Notes under the pieces: generated by a model
What the model was told of the DNA's origin: nothing
What the model saw: only the letters and a program-made list of their open reading frames with translations
Database searches by the model: none
Position numbers and translations under genes: made by a program
Part shown: one piece after another, positions 40,586-50,012 of the stretch
How the letters are laid out: each line of letters opens with the position of its first letter
Position numbering within the stretch: the stretch's first letter is position 1
Assembly: GCA_000717735.1 (NCBI GenBank)
Contig: JOBE01000008.1
Location: forward strand, 186,001-250,000
Reading direction: 5' to 3'
Origin: Streptomyces griseoluteus
Lineage (GTDB): Bacteria > Actinomycetota > Actinomycetes > Streptomycetales > Streptomycetaceae
Length of the DNA: 64,000 nt

Positions 40586-40772
40586 CTAAGCCGCCAGCGC
40601 GGTCATGTCACGCACGTGCGCGGAGTACTCGGCCGCGTACTCGTCTTCGATCGCCGGGAGGACCTTCGCGAACACCGGCGCCAGCCGCACCAGACCTTCC
40701 CGGTGCCGTTCGCCGAGCGCGCCTGTGCTCGGCCGTCCTTTGCGCAAGCGCGTCGAGCTCCTCTTCAAGCAT
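40586..40772 (-). pseudogene. frameshifted small helical protein
   Basis: From an ATG at 40772 the frame reads MLEEELDALAQRTAEHRR and then goes into Arg/Gly-rich nonsense. One frame over, from about 40720, it reads LGERHREGLVRLAPVFAKVL and continues in good codon usage to a TAG at 40586. Joined, they give a 60-odd-residue amphipathic helical protein. One extra C or a 2-nt loss around 40720 would explain it. Could be a recent pseudogene, a sequencing error or programmed frameshift. Confidence 0.45.
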
Positions 40773-40876
40773 GCAGGGGATCCTGCCAGGTCACGTTCCC
40801 GCGCGTCTCCCTCCCGAGGCCCGCCAGAGACACGGCACTGTGTGATCGGAACAACACGCAGAGCGAAAGGTGCGCC

Positions 40877-41101
40877 ATGGGAACCCCTCACGGCACGGGC
40901 AGCTTCGTCGCCCATACCGGTACCGACGTCTACGGGCCCGGCAAGGTCATCGGTGTGGACGGCCAGCAGCGGCGGGTGCGGTTCACGCGCTTCGTGGCGA
41001 CGATCCGGGCCGACGACCTCAGGGCCGCCTCCCCCGCCGAGACCCGGGAGATGCAGGCCTGGCTGCGGGCGAAGAAGGAGCGGTACGGGGGCGAGTGGTG
41101 A
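40877..41101 (+). CDS. small hypothetical protein
   Basis: A 74-aa protein, MGTPHGTGSFVAHTGTDVYG, with a central beta pattern (GPGKVIGVDGQQRRVRFTRF) suggestive of an SH3/KOW-like barrel and a charged C-terminal helix. GAAAGG lies 6-7 nt before the ATG. Divergent from the frameshifted ORF. Function unknown. Confidence 0.65.
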   Translation: MGTPHGTGSFVAHTGTDVYGPGKVIGVDGQQRRVRFTRFVATIRADDLRAASPAETREMQAWLRAKKERYGGEW

Positions 41102-41229
41102 TCTCCCTGCGCGTCTCCCGTGACGGTGGGCGTACCTGGTCGCCCCTCCGTGTCCACCGCCCGCCTCGCGGCACCACGGCGATCGTGTCGGCACTGCGGT
41201 ATCCGCCGTGCGCGTGCCCTCGATGCGGG

Positions 41230-41262
41230 CGAGCCCCCGTCCCGGGAGGGGGCGGGGGCTCG
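41230..41262 (-). terminator. hairpin after PF12229-type gene
   Basis: Arms CGAGCCCCC / GGGGGCTCG (41230-41238, 41254-41262) with further inner CCC/GGG pairing, 20 nt beyond the stop of the minus-strand gene. Confidence 0.7.
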
Positions 41263-41281
41263 GAGCCGGCGACGGGGGCGG

Positions 41282-43471
41282 TCAGCCCTCGCCGCTGAGG
41301 TCGATGGTCTTCGTGCGCTCCGCCTTGGTCTTGCCGCGCAGCGCGTCGCGCATCACGTAGGCCACGTCGTCGGCGGAGACCTCGTGTTTGGTGCCGTCGC
41401 CCTTGGTGATCATGATTCCGTCGAAGGCACCGTCGAGGAGCCGGTCGATCGCCTTCTTGTCGTAGACCTCGACCAGGCGGCCGTCGACGGCCTTCATGGA
41501 GAGGATCTGCGGCAGCGACCGGGCCGGGCCGAAGTCGATGTACTTGCCTCCCGCGTAGATCCGGATCAGGTCGGACATGGCGGGGGTGGCGAACTCCCTC
41601 ATCGCCCGGTCCAGCTCGGCCTTGGTGATGCTGGGCTGGCGGGTGGTGACCGGCAGTTCGACCAGCTTGTTCTGGCCGGTCTCCACCTGGGCGCGGAAGG
41701 CGTCCTTCACGGAGATCATCGAGCGCTGGAGGTCGAGGCCCTTGCCGGGCTTGCCCTCGACGGCGGTCACCTTGTTCGGGGCGAACAGGATGGTGCCGTC
41801 GGTGGCCGAGGCGGCGTTGCCGGCGAGGTCGCGCAGGGCGACGGCGAGCTTCTCCTCGTCCACCGGGAAGACCGGCTTGGCGACCCGCTCGCCGCCGAAG
41901 AGGGAGCCGATGACCGAGACGGGGTTGTAGTCGCTGCCTGCGGCGGCGCGGACGGTCTCCTGGCTGTCGAGCGCCAGGCCCGCCTTCTCCGGGGCCAGCT
42001 TGACCTTCTGGCCGCCCAGGCTGAGCTGGAGCGGGGTGTCGGCCCGCTGACCGAGGGCGGCTTCAAGCTTGTTGACGGCCTCTTCCTTCGTACCGCCGCC
42101 GATGTCCACGCCGAGCACCGTGGTGCCCTTGGGGACGTCGGAGTGGTTGAGGAGGAGTCCCGCGCCGTAGGCGACGCCGGCGAGGCCGAAGACTCCGGCG
42201 GCGACGAGGACCAGCTTGGAGCGGCCCTTCTTCGCCGGGGCGCGGCTGGGCGCCGGTGCCGGGCGCGGCGCGGGCGCGGGGTTCGCCTGCTCCTCGATGC
42301 GCGGGGTGAGGTCGGGGCGGGCCGCCTTCGGCGGGACGACGGGGATGCCGCTGGTGAGAGTGTCACCGGAGACGTGGCCGTTGCCGTGGGGCGCTCCGGG
42401 GCCGGGGGCCGGCGCCGGTGCCTGCGGGGTGAGGATCGCGGTGTCGTCGGACATACGGGGGGCGCCGCCGGGGAACGGGGAGCCCGCGCCCTGGCCCTGG
42501 CCGGGCCTCGGTCCCTGCCCGGGCCTCGGTCCCTGGCCCTGCCCGGGCCTCGGTCCCTGGCCCTGTCCCGGCCGCTGGCCCTGGCCGGGGCCGGCTACGG
42601 GTCCGGGGCCGGCTACGGGTCCGGGTCCGGGGCCGCCCAGGTTGGCGGTGCCGGTGACGGGGCCCGTGGTGGGGCCGGTCGGCGCGGCCGGGCCCCGGTA
42701 CGCGGGCGTGCCGGTGTACATGGGGGTGCCGGCGGCGGGGGTGCCGTCGTGGCGGGGGGCTGCGGCGCCCTGGGCGCCGTCGTACCCCTGGGTCCCGTCG
42801 TACATCGGGGTTCCGCCCGCAGGCGTGCCGTCGTACCTCGGCGTTCCCGCCGCCGGGGTGCCGCTGTCGTACAGCGGGTTTCCGGGGGTCGACTGGGATG
42901 CCGTGACCGGGCGGCTCGACGGGGTGTTGCCGACCGTCGGTACGCCGGAGGTCGCCGAGCCCGCGAAGCCGGTGCCCTGGGCGTCCGGTCCTGCGAGGGC
43001 CGGGGCGGGCTTCGGGGCCGGAGCGGATGCCGACGGCAGCGCGGGCGTGGGGGCCGGGCCCGGGGACCCCGCCTTGCGCGGGGCGAACCAGTCGCTGGTC
43101 CCCTTCCCCTTCTGCGCCTGTTCGGCCTGCGGCGGCTCCGGGGCCGCCGCCACCGGCTCCGGCTCCGGCTCCACGACGGGAGCCGGTTCATGCGCGGGCG
43201 TCTCGTTGACCGTCTTGCGGACGACGACCGGCGGAATCGGCCGCGAACCCGGGATGTTGATCCGGATCCGGGTCGTCAGGGTCGTCTCGGTCTTGGGCTC
43301 CTCCGGCGGCGCGGGCGCGGTGGCGGTCTCCTCCGGCGCGTCCTGCGAGGGGTGGAGCGACGGATACTGGCGGGATCCGTACGGCGGTGTACCCGACGGG
43401 TACGCGGCTCCACCGCGCCCCTGGGCGCCGGAGGACGAACTGTCAGTCTCTCGACCAGTTTCACGACTCAA
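41282..43471 (-). CDS. membrane protein with putative peptidoglycan-binding (PF12229/VanW-associated) domains
   Basis: A 729-aa protein. About 400 N-terminal cytoplasmic residues are low-complexity (Pro/Gly/Gln/Thr) with tandem repeats. One membrane helix follows (KLVLVAAGVFGLAGVAYGAGL) and then an external region of two PF12229-like domains, beginning VPKGTTVLGVDIGGGTKEEAVNKL in part, known from YoaR/VanW proteins. Probably binds or organises peptidoglycan. TTG start at 43471 with GGGAG 10 nt upstream. No VanW core domain seen at the C-terminus. Confidence 0.83.
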   Translation of the reverse strand: MSRETGRETDSSSSGAQGRGGAAYPSGTPPYGSRQYPSLHPSQDAPEETATAPAPPEEPKTETTLTTRIRINIPGSRPIPPVVVRKTVNETPAHEPAPVVEPEPEPVAAAPEPPQAEQAQKGKGTSDWFAPRKAGSPGPAPTPALPSASAPAPKPAPALAGPDAQGTGFAGSATSGVPTVGNTPSSRPVTASQSTPGNPLYDSGTPAAGTPRYDGTPAGGTPMYDGTQGYDGAQGAAAPRHDGTPAAGTPMYTGTPAYRGPAAPTGPTTGPVTGTANLGGPGPGPVAGPGPVAGPGQGQRPGQGQGPRPGQGQGPRPGQGPRPGQGQGAGSPFPGGAPRMSDDTAILTPQAPAPAPGPGAPHGNGHVSGDTLTSGIPVVPPKAARPDLTPRIEEQANPAPAPRPAPAPSRAPAKKGRSKLVLVAAGVFGLAGVAYGAGLLLNHSDVPKGTTVLGVDIGGGTKEEAVNKLEAALGQRADTPLQLSLGGQKVKLAPEKAGLALDSQETVRAAAGSDYNPVSVIGSLFGGERVAKPVFPVDEEKLAVALRDLAGNAASATDGTILFAPNKVTAVEGKPGKGLDLQRSMISVKDAFRAQVETGQNKLVELPVTTRQPSITKAELDRAMREFATPAMSDLIRIYAGGKYIDFGPARSLPQILSMKAVDGRLVEVYDKKAIDRLLDGAFDGIMITKGDGTKHEVSADDVAYVMRDALRGKTKAERTKTIDLSGEG
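42487..42634 (-). repeat. coding tandem repeats (GQGPRPGQ type) in PF12229 gene
   Basis: The unit CCCGGGCCTCGGTCCCTG plus spacer recurs three to four times, then CCGGCTACGGGTCCGGGG occurs as two adjacent 18-nt copies. Encodes a Gly/Pro/Gln-rich spacer. Not a CRISPR: copies are adjacent and in frame. Confidence 0.7.
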
Positions 43472-43646
43472 AGCAGGATCTCCCGGTTGGCTCCACCGCC
43501 CGCTCTTGCTGATGCTCGTGTAACCCGGGCGGTTCGGCGGCGCGCACCACCATACTGGCCGCCGCCGTCATATACCCGACCCCCGGGTGAAGGACGACGG
43601 TCATTCCGGCCCAAGTCAGGGCGTCCCCGGACTCAAGTCCTCCTGT

Positions 43647-44027
43647 TCACGGGGCAGGTCGCGGCAGCCGGGACAGCGTGGTGCACATCACAGCAAGCGC
43701 CATGCCTCCGAAGAGGAAGAGCAGCTCGCCGACGCCTCCGCCGAACACCCCGTCGCCCTCGGGGCGTCCGAGGCTGAGCAGGATGACGGCGAGGAGCCAG
43801 CCGCCTCCGCCGGCGGCGACGCCGACCTGGGTGCCGGTCGCGCGCAGCCCTCCGTAGAAGAGGGCGCCGGTCGCGAGCAGCGCGAGGACCAAGCCGCCGG
43901 GAAGCCAGGCGGCTTGGACGAGGGCGCCTGCGGTGCCGACGAGCGCGCCGAGGACGGCGAGGCCCGCGTACCAGGCGTACCGGGCGTTGCGTGAGGTCGG
44001 GAACGTGCCGGGGGCGGAGGTGCTCAC
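43647..44027 (-). CDS. DUF6113 family membrane protein
   Basis: A 126-aa protein with four hydrophobic helices (about 18-36, 41-60, 68-86, 100-117). GTG start overlaps the mshB stop as GTGA, so it is coupled to mshB. Same place as the small membrane gene Rv1171 beside mycobacterial mshB. Function unknown. Confidence 0.8.
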   Translation of the reverse strand: MSTSAPGTFPTSRNARYAWYAGLAVLGALVGTAGALVQAAWLPGGLVLALLATGALFYGGLRATGTQVGVAAGGGGWLLAVILLSLGRPEGDGVFGGGVGELLFLFGGMALAVMCTTLSRLPRPAP

Positions 44028-44914
44028 GCGGTCACCCCCGCGAAGAGGTCGGTCTCGCGTTCGCCCGCGGGAGCGCCGGGGGTGCCTTGCGCCAACTCGT
44101 AGTACTCGGTGGTGAAGATCGGCTGTCCCAGGTCGTTGGAGAGCGCGAAGAACGGGCCGGCGACGACGACTTGGGTGACGTGTGCGGCCATCGCCGCGCT
44201 CTTGCGGGCGGCGTGCTCGGGGCTCGCGTCGATCCGGGCGGTGATCCGGTCCTCGTCGACGACGCCGGGGACGTCGTCGATCGCGGCGACGGCCGGGAAG
44301 GCGGAGCCCTCGGCGTGCAGCCGGGCGAAGGCGCCCTCGGCGACGGGGCGCGGGACGCGGTTCCAGTAGATCTTGGCGATCCGGTGGGCGGGGCCGAGGT
44401 CCGGGCGGTAGTCCGGGTCGGCGGCCAGTTCGGCGGCTCGCATGGCGACCCGGTGGGCCTGGATGTGGTCCGGGTGGCCGTAGCCGCCGTCGGGGTCGTA
44501 GGTGACGAGGACCTGCGGGCGGGTCTCCCTGATCACCTCGACGAGGTGGGGGGCGGCGGTGTCGACGTCGGTGTTCCAGAAGGCGTTGTCGCGCTTGTTC
44601 TGCTCGGCGCCCATCATTCCGGAGTCGCGGAAGCGTCCGGGGCCGCCGAGGAAGCGGTGGTCGGTGACGCCGAGCGCGATCATCGCGGCGGCGAGTTCGC
44701 GTACGCGATGCGGGCCGAGCCGGTCCTCCCGGTCGGGAGCCAGGTGGGCGAGGCTGGGCGGGATGACCTCGCCCTCCTCACCGAGCGTGCAGGTGACCAG
44801 GGTGACGAGGGCGCCTTCGGCCGCGTACCTGGCCATGGTGGCGCCGTTGTTGATCGACTCGTCGTCCGGGTGCGCGTGCACGAGCAGCAGACGGCGGGCG
44901 GGGAGATCGGACAT
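44024..44914 (-). CDS. mshB: mycothiol biosynthesis deacetylase MshB
   Basis: A 296-aa zinc deacetylase acting on N-acetylglucosaminyl-inositol to give the amine that MshC joins to cysteine. Zinc ligands H15 and D18 in AHPDDE and H150 in GHPDH, with H147 next to it, are present. Full length compared with M. tuberculosis Rv1170. ATG at 44914. The mycothiol pathway explains thiol redox buffering in this actinobacterium. Coupled to the DUF6113 gene. Confidence 0.94.
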   Translation of the reverse strand: MSDLPARRLLLVHAHPDDESINNGATMARYAAEGALVTLVTCTLGEEGEVIPPSLAHLAPDREDRLGPHRVRELAAAMIALGVTDHRFLGGPGRFRDSGMMGAEQNKRDNAFWNTDVDTAAPHLVEVIRETRPQVLVTYDPDGGYGHPDHIQAHRVAMRAAELAADPDYRPDLGPAHRIAKIYWNRVPRPVAEGAFARLHAEGSAFPAVAAIDDVPGVVDEDRITARIDASPEHAARKSAAMAAHVTQVVVAGPFFALSNDLGQPIFTTEYYELAQGTPGAPAGERETDLFAGVTA

Positions 44915-45047
44915 GTCCCCACCCTACGAGGTCGGACCGGCTCGCAGGTCGGTACGTGCCCTGCCCCGGAAGCGGGATCCGGGAGCAGGGCTACGGAGCG
45001 GGCCTCGGAAACTCGGACTGCGGAAGCCGCGCTTCGGATGCCGGGGC

Positions 45048-45242
45048 TCAGAACTTGAGGCCGCCGACCATGTTCGCCACGTTCGTGGTGAGGGTGCTGA
45101 TGGACGGGGCGATGGACGAACTCGCCAGATAGAAGCCCAGGAGGGCGCAGACCGCCGCGTGTCCGGCCTTCAATCCGGATTTCCGGATCAGAAGGAAGAC
45201 GACGATCGCCAGCAGCACCACCACGGAGATCGAGAGTGCCAC
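45048..45242 (-). CDS. 64-aa membrane protein
   Basis: GTG start with GGAGGTGAACC, a near-perfect ribosome site. First helix SISVVVLLAIVVFLLI, then a basic loop (RKSGLKAGHA) and a second helix (AVCALLGFYLA), ending with an Asn/Thr/Ser tail. No known family; small proteins like this recur in Streptomyces and some lie near conjugative genes, but none are here. Confidence 0.78.
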   Translation of the reverse strand: MALSISVVVLLAIVVFLLIRKSGLKAGHAAVCALLGFYLASSSIAPSISTLTTNVANMVGGLKF

Positions 45243-45422
45243 GGCGGTTCACCTCCACACTTCTTGGTCGGATATTCGAGCGGTTCGGTCGATCAGCATG
45301 TGCCAGAGGGCATGCCGATCGGATGCATACCCACCTAGCGCTACGGATCATAACTATCCGTGCGACGGCATCGATCGGCGGACGGAGGCACGAGGGGGGC
45401 GCACAGCGCTAGTTTCAGCCGC

Positions 45423-47591
45423 ATGACCATGCCTTCGCAGCAGCCGGCCACACCCTCGGCCGGGCTCTCCTTCCCTCGCCAGCACGCCAGGACCCAGCGG
45501 TTCACCCTGGGGGTCCCGCGTGCCTTCTCGATCTCCCCCGACGGCGAGCGCGTCGTGTTCGTCAGGTCCGCTTCGGGGACGGACCGTTCGCACCGGCTCT
45601 GGGTCCTCGACCTGCCCGCGGACGGCGGCGCCCCCGTGGAGCGGGTTGCGGCCGACCCCGAGGTGCTGCTCGCGGGCGCCGAGGAGGAACTCTCGCCGCA
45701 GGAGCGGGCCCGCCGCGAGCGGAGCCGGGAGGGCTCGGGCGGCGTGGTGGCGTACGCGGTGGACGGGGCCGTGGAGTTGGCGGCCTTCGCCCTGTCGGGA
45801 CGGCTGTTCGCGGCGGAGCTGCGGGCGGGGACGGCACGGGAGCTGCCGGTGCCCGGCCCGGTGATCGACCCCCGGCCTTCGCCGGACGGACGCCTGGTGG
45901 CGTACGTGGCGGAGGGCGCGCTGCGGGTGGTGGCGGCGGACGGTTCGGGCGACCGGGAGCTGGCCGTTCCGGAGGACGGTCATGTCACCTACGGATTGGC
46001 CGAATTCATCGCCTCGGAGGAGATGTCCAGGGACCGGGGTTTCTGGTGGTCCCCCGACTCGGACCGGCTGCTCGTCGCGCGGGCCGACGACCGGGCGGTA
46101 CGGCGCTGGTGGATCGCCGACCCGGCGCACCCGGACCGGGAGCCGCAGCCGGTGGCGTACCCGGCGGCCGGTACGGCCAACGCGGAGGTCGGACTGTTCG
46201 TCCTGGGCCTCGACGGGTCCCGTACGGAGGTGCGGTGGGACCGGGAGCGGTACCCGTACCTGGCGCGGGTCCACTGGTCGGCGGCCGGGGCTCCGCTGCT
46301 CCTCGTGCAGGCGCGGGACCAGCGCGAGCAGGTGTACCTGGCGGTGGACCCGGAGAGCGGGGAGACGACGACCGTACGGACGGAGCGCGATCCGGTGTGG
46401 CTGGAGCTGCTGTCCGGGGTGCCGGCGTGGGCTCCGGACGGGCGGCTGGTGCGGGTCGCGGACGAGACCGGGGCCCGCGCCCTGACCGTGGGGGACGAGG
46501 TCCTGACCGGCGCCGATCTGCATGTCCGGGCGGTGCTCGACATCGGGTCCGACGACGTCCTCGTGTCGGCCTCCGCGGGGGAGGGCGCGGCTGCCATGGA
46601 TACCGGCGAGATCCATGTGTACCGGGTGAACGGCCAGGGCGTGGAGCGGCTGTCGGAGGGCGTCGGGGTGCACGGCGCGGTGCGGACCGGGGCGGTGACC
46701 GTGCTCGTGTCGGCGCGGCCGGAGACGCCGGGGAGCGTGGCGCGGGTGCTGCGGGACGGCAAGCAGGTCGCGGTGGTGGGCTCGTACGCCAAGGAGCCGG
46801 TGATCGGCGCCCGGGTGCGGCTCACGGAGGCGGGCGCCCGGCGGATCCCGTGCGCGGTGCTGCTGCCCTCCGGGTACGAGGAGGGTGACGGGCCGCTGCC
46901 GGTCCTGATGGATCCGTACGGCGGTCCGCACGGGCCGCGGGTGGTCGCCGCCCACAACGCGCATCTGACGTCCCAGTGGTTCGCCGACCAGGGCTTCGCG
47001 GTGGTCGTGGCGGACGGGCGGGGCACGCCGGGCCGCTCCCCCGCCTGGGAGAAGACGATCGCGCGGGACTTCTCGCCGACCCTGGACGACCAGGTGGAGG
47101 CGCTTCAGGGCCTCGCCGGGCGCTTTCCGCTCGATCTGGAGCGGGTGGCGATCCGCGGCTGGTCGTACGGCGGGTATCTGGCGGCGCGGGCGGTTCTCCA
47201 GCGGCCCGATGTGTTCCACGCGGCCGTCGTCGGGGCGCCGGTGACGGACTGGCGGCTGTACGACACCCACTACACCGAGCGGTACCTCGGCACCCCTCAG
47301 GACGATCCGGAGGTGTACGCGGCGCAGTCGCTGCTCACCGACGACGGTCTGTCCGGGCCGGAGGTCCCGGTGCGGCCGATGATGATCGTCCACGGTCTCG
47401 CGGACGACAACGTGGTGGTCGCGCACGCGCTGCGGCTGTCCTCCGCGCTCCTCGCGGCGGGCCGGCCGCACGAGGTGCTGCCGCTGACCGGGGTCACCCA
47501 CATGACGCCGCAGGAGCAGGTGGCGGAGAACCTGCTCCTGTTGCAGGTGGACTTCCTGCGGCGGTCCCTGGGGCTGCGCGAGGAAGGCTAG
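45423..47591 (+). CDS. prolyl oligopeptidase family (S9, DPP-IV-like) serine peptidase
   Basis: A 722-aa cytoplasmic peptidase: N-terminal beta-propeller and C-terminal alpha/beta hydrolase. Triad Ser581 in GWSYGGY, Asp661/662 in HGLADDN and His693 in THMTP. PYGGPHGP is the oxyanion strand. A Glu pair in the propeller (ASEEMSRDRGFWWSPDS) is the DPP-IV N-terminus-binding motif, implying dipeptidyl peptidase activity. The ATG at 45423 is 7-8 nt from TAGTTT, so probably leaderless. The stop TAG is completed by the first two bases of the adjacent MITE. Confidence 0.9.
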   Translation: MTMPSQQPATPSAGLSFPRQHARTQRFTLGVPRAFSISPDGERVVFVRSASGTDRSHRLWVLDLPADGGAPVERVAADPEVLLAGAEEELSPQERARRERSREGSGGVVAYAVDGAVELAAFALSGRLFAAELRAGTARELPVPGPVIDPRPSPDGRLVAYVAEGALRVVAADGSGDRELAVPEDGHVTYGLAEFIASEEMSRDRGFWWSPDSDRLLVARADDRAVRRWWIADPAHPDREPQPVAYPAAGTANAEVGLFVLGLDGSRTEVRWDRERYPYLARVHWSAAGAPLLLVQARDQREQVYLAVDPESGETTTVRTERDPVWLELLSGVPAWAPDGRLVRVADETGARALTVGDEVLTGADLHVRAVLDIGSDDVLVSASAGEGAAAMDTGEIHVYRVNGQGVERLSEGVGVHGAVRTGAVTVLVSARPETPGSVARVLRDGKQVAVVGSYAKEPVIGARVRLTEAGARRIPCAVLLPSGYEEGDGPLPVLMDPYGGPHGPRVVAAHNAHLTSQWFADQGFAVVVADGRGTPGRSPAWEKTIARDFSPTLDDQVEALQGLAGRFPLDLERVAIRGWSYGGYLAARAVLQRPDVFHAAVVGAPVTDWRLYDTHYTERYLGTPQDDPEVYAAQSLLTDDGLSGPEVPVRPMMIVHGLADDNVVVAHALRLSSALLAAGRPHEVLPLTGVTHMTPQEQVAENLLLLQVDFLRRSLGLREEG

Positions 47592-47791
47592 GGCCTGTCT
47601 TTCGGATCGGGCCGGATCAGGGAGCGGGGTCTGGTGCGTGTGATCGCGAGGCGGAGGAGGGAGTCGACGCGGAGCGGTGGGGGGTACCGCCCTGCTCGAG
47701 CGAAGCCGAGAGCTCGGGGGAGAGTGACGACAACGCGACGAGCGTGCGTGCCAGTCCCCGCGAGCCCGGCATGATCCGAAGGACAGGCCCT
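47590..47791. mobile_element. MITE-like element, 202 bp, 19-bp terminal inverted repeats
   Basis: AGGGCCTGTCTTTCGGATC at 47590-47608 and its inverse GATCCGAAGGACAGGCCCT at 47773-47791 differ at one position. No ORF inside. A CTCGAGC-to-GAGCTCG inner palindrome lies near 47694-47715. The ends resemble those of IS5-type insertion sequences of Streptomyces, so it is likely non-autonomous. No clear target duplication. It fills the whole gap between two convergent genes, starting in the stop codon of one and ending 2 nt before the stop of the other. Confidence 0.75.
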
Positions 47792-47793
47792 GG

Positions 47794-48726
47794 TCACCAA
47801 CCGGGCGGCGGCGGGTGGGGCGGGGCCGGGGGCGGCATGCCGGCCGGCGGGTAGGGGCCGGGCGCGGCGGCGGGGGCGCCGCGCCCGGCGAGGAGGGCGA
47901 GTACGGCGAGGCCGGCGAGCAGTCCGACGTACGCGTTGAGGACGGCGAGCAGGTCGGCGGCCGGGAGGTCCCCGAGGCGGCCGACGAGTTCGTACCTGGC
48001 GGTCCTTGCGACCTCGGCGAGGCCGCCGGCCGCGAGGAACACGCCGGCGAGCAGCGCGAAGGCGCGGCTGTGGCGGGCACGCGCGAAGGCGGCGACGGCG
48101 GCCGTGCCGTAGAGGGCGAGGAGGACGAGGGAGAACCAGCCGGGCGGGGGCGCGAGGGCCGCCTTGATGACGGACCGGCCGCCGGTGAACCGGTCGACGG
48201 TGATCTCCAGGGGCAGTTCGGTGGCCCAGTACAGCTCCCACAGGACCACGAGGAGCGCGGAGACGGCGAGGAGCGCTCCGGCGGCGACGGCGGGGCCGGT
48301 ACGGGGGCGGGTGGCCGGCTGCTCGTAGGAGGCGGTGACGGGGCGTCGGCCGGCGGCGGCGGTGACGATCAGGCCTGCGGCGAGGGCGAGGGCGAGGAGC
48401 GCGGTGACGAGGGCGCCGGTGCCGGTCGCCCAGAGTCCGGGGAGCCGCAGGGCGAGGGTGACGGTGCCGGTCGCGGCGAGCGCGGAGGCGGCGTGGCGTG
48501 AGCGGAGGGCGGCGACGGCGGCGGCCGCGGAGACGGCGAGGAGCACGGGATCGACGAGGGAGGTGGCGGAGCGCCCGCGGATGAGGAAGTGGTGGTCCCC
48601 CGCCCAGTACCACGCGAGGTCGGCGGGTGAACCGAGCACGGCGAGGTCCTTGAGGATCCACACGGCGGCGATGAGGACGAGCGCGGCGCAGAGCGCGGCG
48701 CCCGTGAGTCGTGCCGGTCGTGTCAC
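47794..48726 (-). CDS. multi-pass membrane protein with Pro-rich C-terminus
   Basis: About 310 aa. Some seven to eight hydrophobic helices (e.g. GAALCAALVLIAAVWILKDLAVLG in part) and an external WYWAGDHHFL segment, then a cytoplasmic Pro-rich tail PPPAPPHPPPPGW. The start is uncertain: GTG at 48726 (VTRPARL) fits the first helix; the open frame reaches 48834. No family recognised. Confidence 0.7.
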   Translation of the reverse strand: MTRPARLTGAALCAALVLIAAVWILKDLAVLGSPADLAWYWAGDHHFLIRGRSATSLVDPVLLAVSAAAAVAALRSRHAASALAATGTVTLALRLPGLWATGTGALVTALLALALAAGLIVTAAAGRRPVTASYEQPATRPRTGPAVAAGALLAVSALLVVLWELYWATELPLEITVDRFTGGRSVIKAALAPPPGWFSLVLLALYGTAAVAAFARARHSRAFALLAGVFLAAGGLAEVARTARYELVGRLGDLPAADLLAVLNAYVGLLAGLAVLALLAGRGAPAAAPGPYPPAGMPPPAPPHPPPPGW

Positions 48727-48929
48727 AGTCACGGTTCCGATACTCACGGTTGCCAACGGCCGAAACAAGCGGTTCCGCGCATCCCGGGTGGGCCGGGTGT
48801 TGGTGCGACGGGGAGCAGCCGGCCGGGGCGCCATGACGCTCCGGCCGGCTTACGGCACCCGCACGGCCGTACGCTGTCGAGTCTGGAGTGTCCGTATATC
48901 GGATCCGATTCCGTCAAGTTGCCTGTGGG

Positions 48930-50012
48930 TTAAGGGATTCCTGATCCCCCGGCGCCATCGGGTCCATCGGATCCGTCGGCACCCGGCTCCGGCGGGACCA
49001 CCTGCTTCTCCTCGGCGAAGTGGCAGGCCGAGTCGTGCTTCGCCGGGCTGTCCGTGAGGCGGAAGACCGCCGGTACGGCGAGGAGCGGGACTTCCAGGGT
49101 GCAGCGTTCCTGGGCCTTCCAGCAGCGGGTGCGGAAGCGGCAGCCGGAGGGGATGTTGGCCGGGGAGGGGACGTCGCCGGTGAGGATGATGCGTTCGCGG
49201 TGGGCCCGTGCCTCGGGGTCGGGGACGGGGACGGCGGAGAGCAGCGCCTGCGTGTAGGGGTGGGTGGGGTGGTCGTAGATCTGGGCGTCGGTGCCGATCT
49301 CGACGATCCGGCCGAGGTACATGACGCCGACCCGGTCGGAGATGTGCCGCACGATCGACAGGTCGTGGGCGATGAACACGTACGACAGGGAGAACTCGGT
49401 CTGGAGGTTGTCGAGGAGGTTGACGACCTGGGCCTGGACGGAGACGTCGAGCGCGGACACCGGTTCGTCGGCGACGATGATCTCGGGCTGGAGGGCGAGG
49501 CCGCGGGCGATGCCGATGCGCTGGCGCTGGCCGCCGGAGAACTGGTGCGGATAGCGGTTGATGTACTCGGGGTTGAGGCCGACGACGTCCAGGAGGTCCT
49601 GGACCTTCTGCCGGCGGGAGCCCTTGGGCGCGACCTCGGGGTGGATCTCGTACGGCTCGCCGATGATGTCGCCGACGGTCATGCGCGGGTTGAGCGAGGT
49701 GTACGGGTCCTGGAACACCATCTGGATGTTGCGGCGGACGGCCTTGAGCGCGCGCGGGGAGAGCCTGCTGATGTCCTCGCCCTTGTAGCGGATCGCGCCG
49801 GACGTCGGCCGTTCCAGGTTGACCAGCATCTTCGCGACGGTCGACTTGCCGCAGCCGGATTCGCCGACGATGCCGAGGGTCTCTCCGGCGGCGAGGTCGA
49901 AGTCGACGCCGTCGACGGCCCTGACGGCGCCGACCTGCTTCTTGAAGACGATGCCCTGGGTGAGGGGGTAGTGCTTGTGCAGATCCCGGACTTCGAGGAT
50001 GGCCTCAGCCAT
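48930..50012 (-). CDS. oligopeptide ABC transporter ATPase, OppF type (operon 1)
   Basis: A 360-aa ATP-binding subunit: Walker [11 protein letters not shown]-loop [12 protein letters not shown], signature [10 protein letters not shown], Walker [13 protein letters not shown]-loop AHDLS. A C-terminal Cys-containing oligopeptide/dipeptide extension ([17 protein letters not shown]) is typical and may bind a Fe-S cluster. Start overlaps the previous ATPase by 8 nt. It forms a heterodimer with the OppD-type subunit next to it to drive peptide uptake. Paralogue at 54840. Confidence 0.94.
   Translation of the reverse strand: MAEAILEVRDLHKHYPLTQGIVFKKQVGAVRAVDGVDFDLAAGETLGIVGESGCGKSTVAKMLVNLERPTSGAIRYKGEDISRLSPRALKAVRRNIQMVFQDPYTSLNPRMTVGDIIGEPYEIHPEVAPKGSRRQKVQDLLDVVGLNPEYINRYPHQFSGGQRQRIGIARGLALQPEIIVADEPVSALDVSVQAQVVNLLDNLQTEFSLSYVFIAHDLSIVRHISDRVGVMYLGRIVEIGTDAQIYDHPTHPYTQALLSAVPVPDPEARAHRERIILTGDVPSPANIPSGCRFRTRCWKAQERCTLEVPLLAVPAVFRLTDSPAKHDSACHFAEEKQVVPPEPGADGSDGPDGAGGSGIP

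Noticed and set aside
42487..42634. CRISPR-like short repeats
   Set aside because: Units are adjacent, degenerate and in coding frame; no spacers, no cas genes.
41120..43777. 885-codon plus-strand open frame
   Set aside because: Antisense to the PF12229-domain gene, whose domains and membrane helix are well supported.
45354..48080. 908-codon minus-strand open frame
   Set aside because: Antisense to the S9 peptidase and MITE; His/Arg/Pro-rich shadow.
48898..48909. 12-bp palindrome ATCGGATCCGAT
   Set aside because: Perfect but short and GC-balanced; expected by chance and not tied to a promoter feature.
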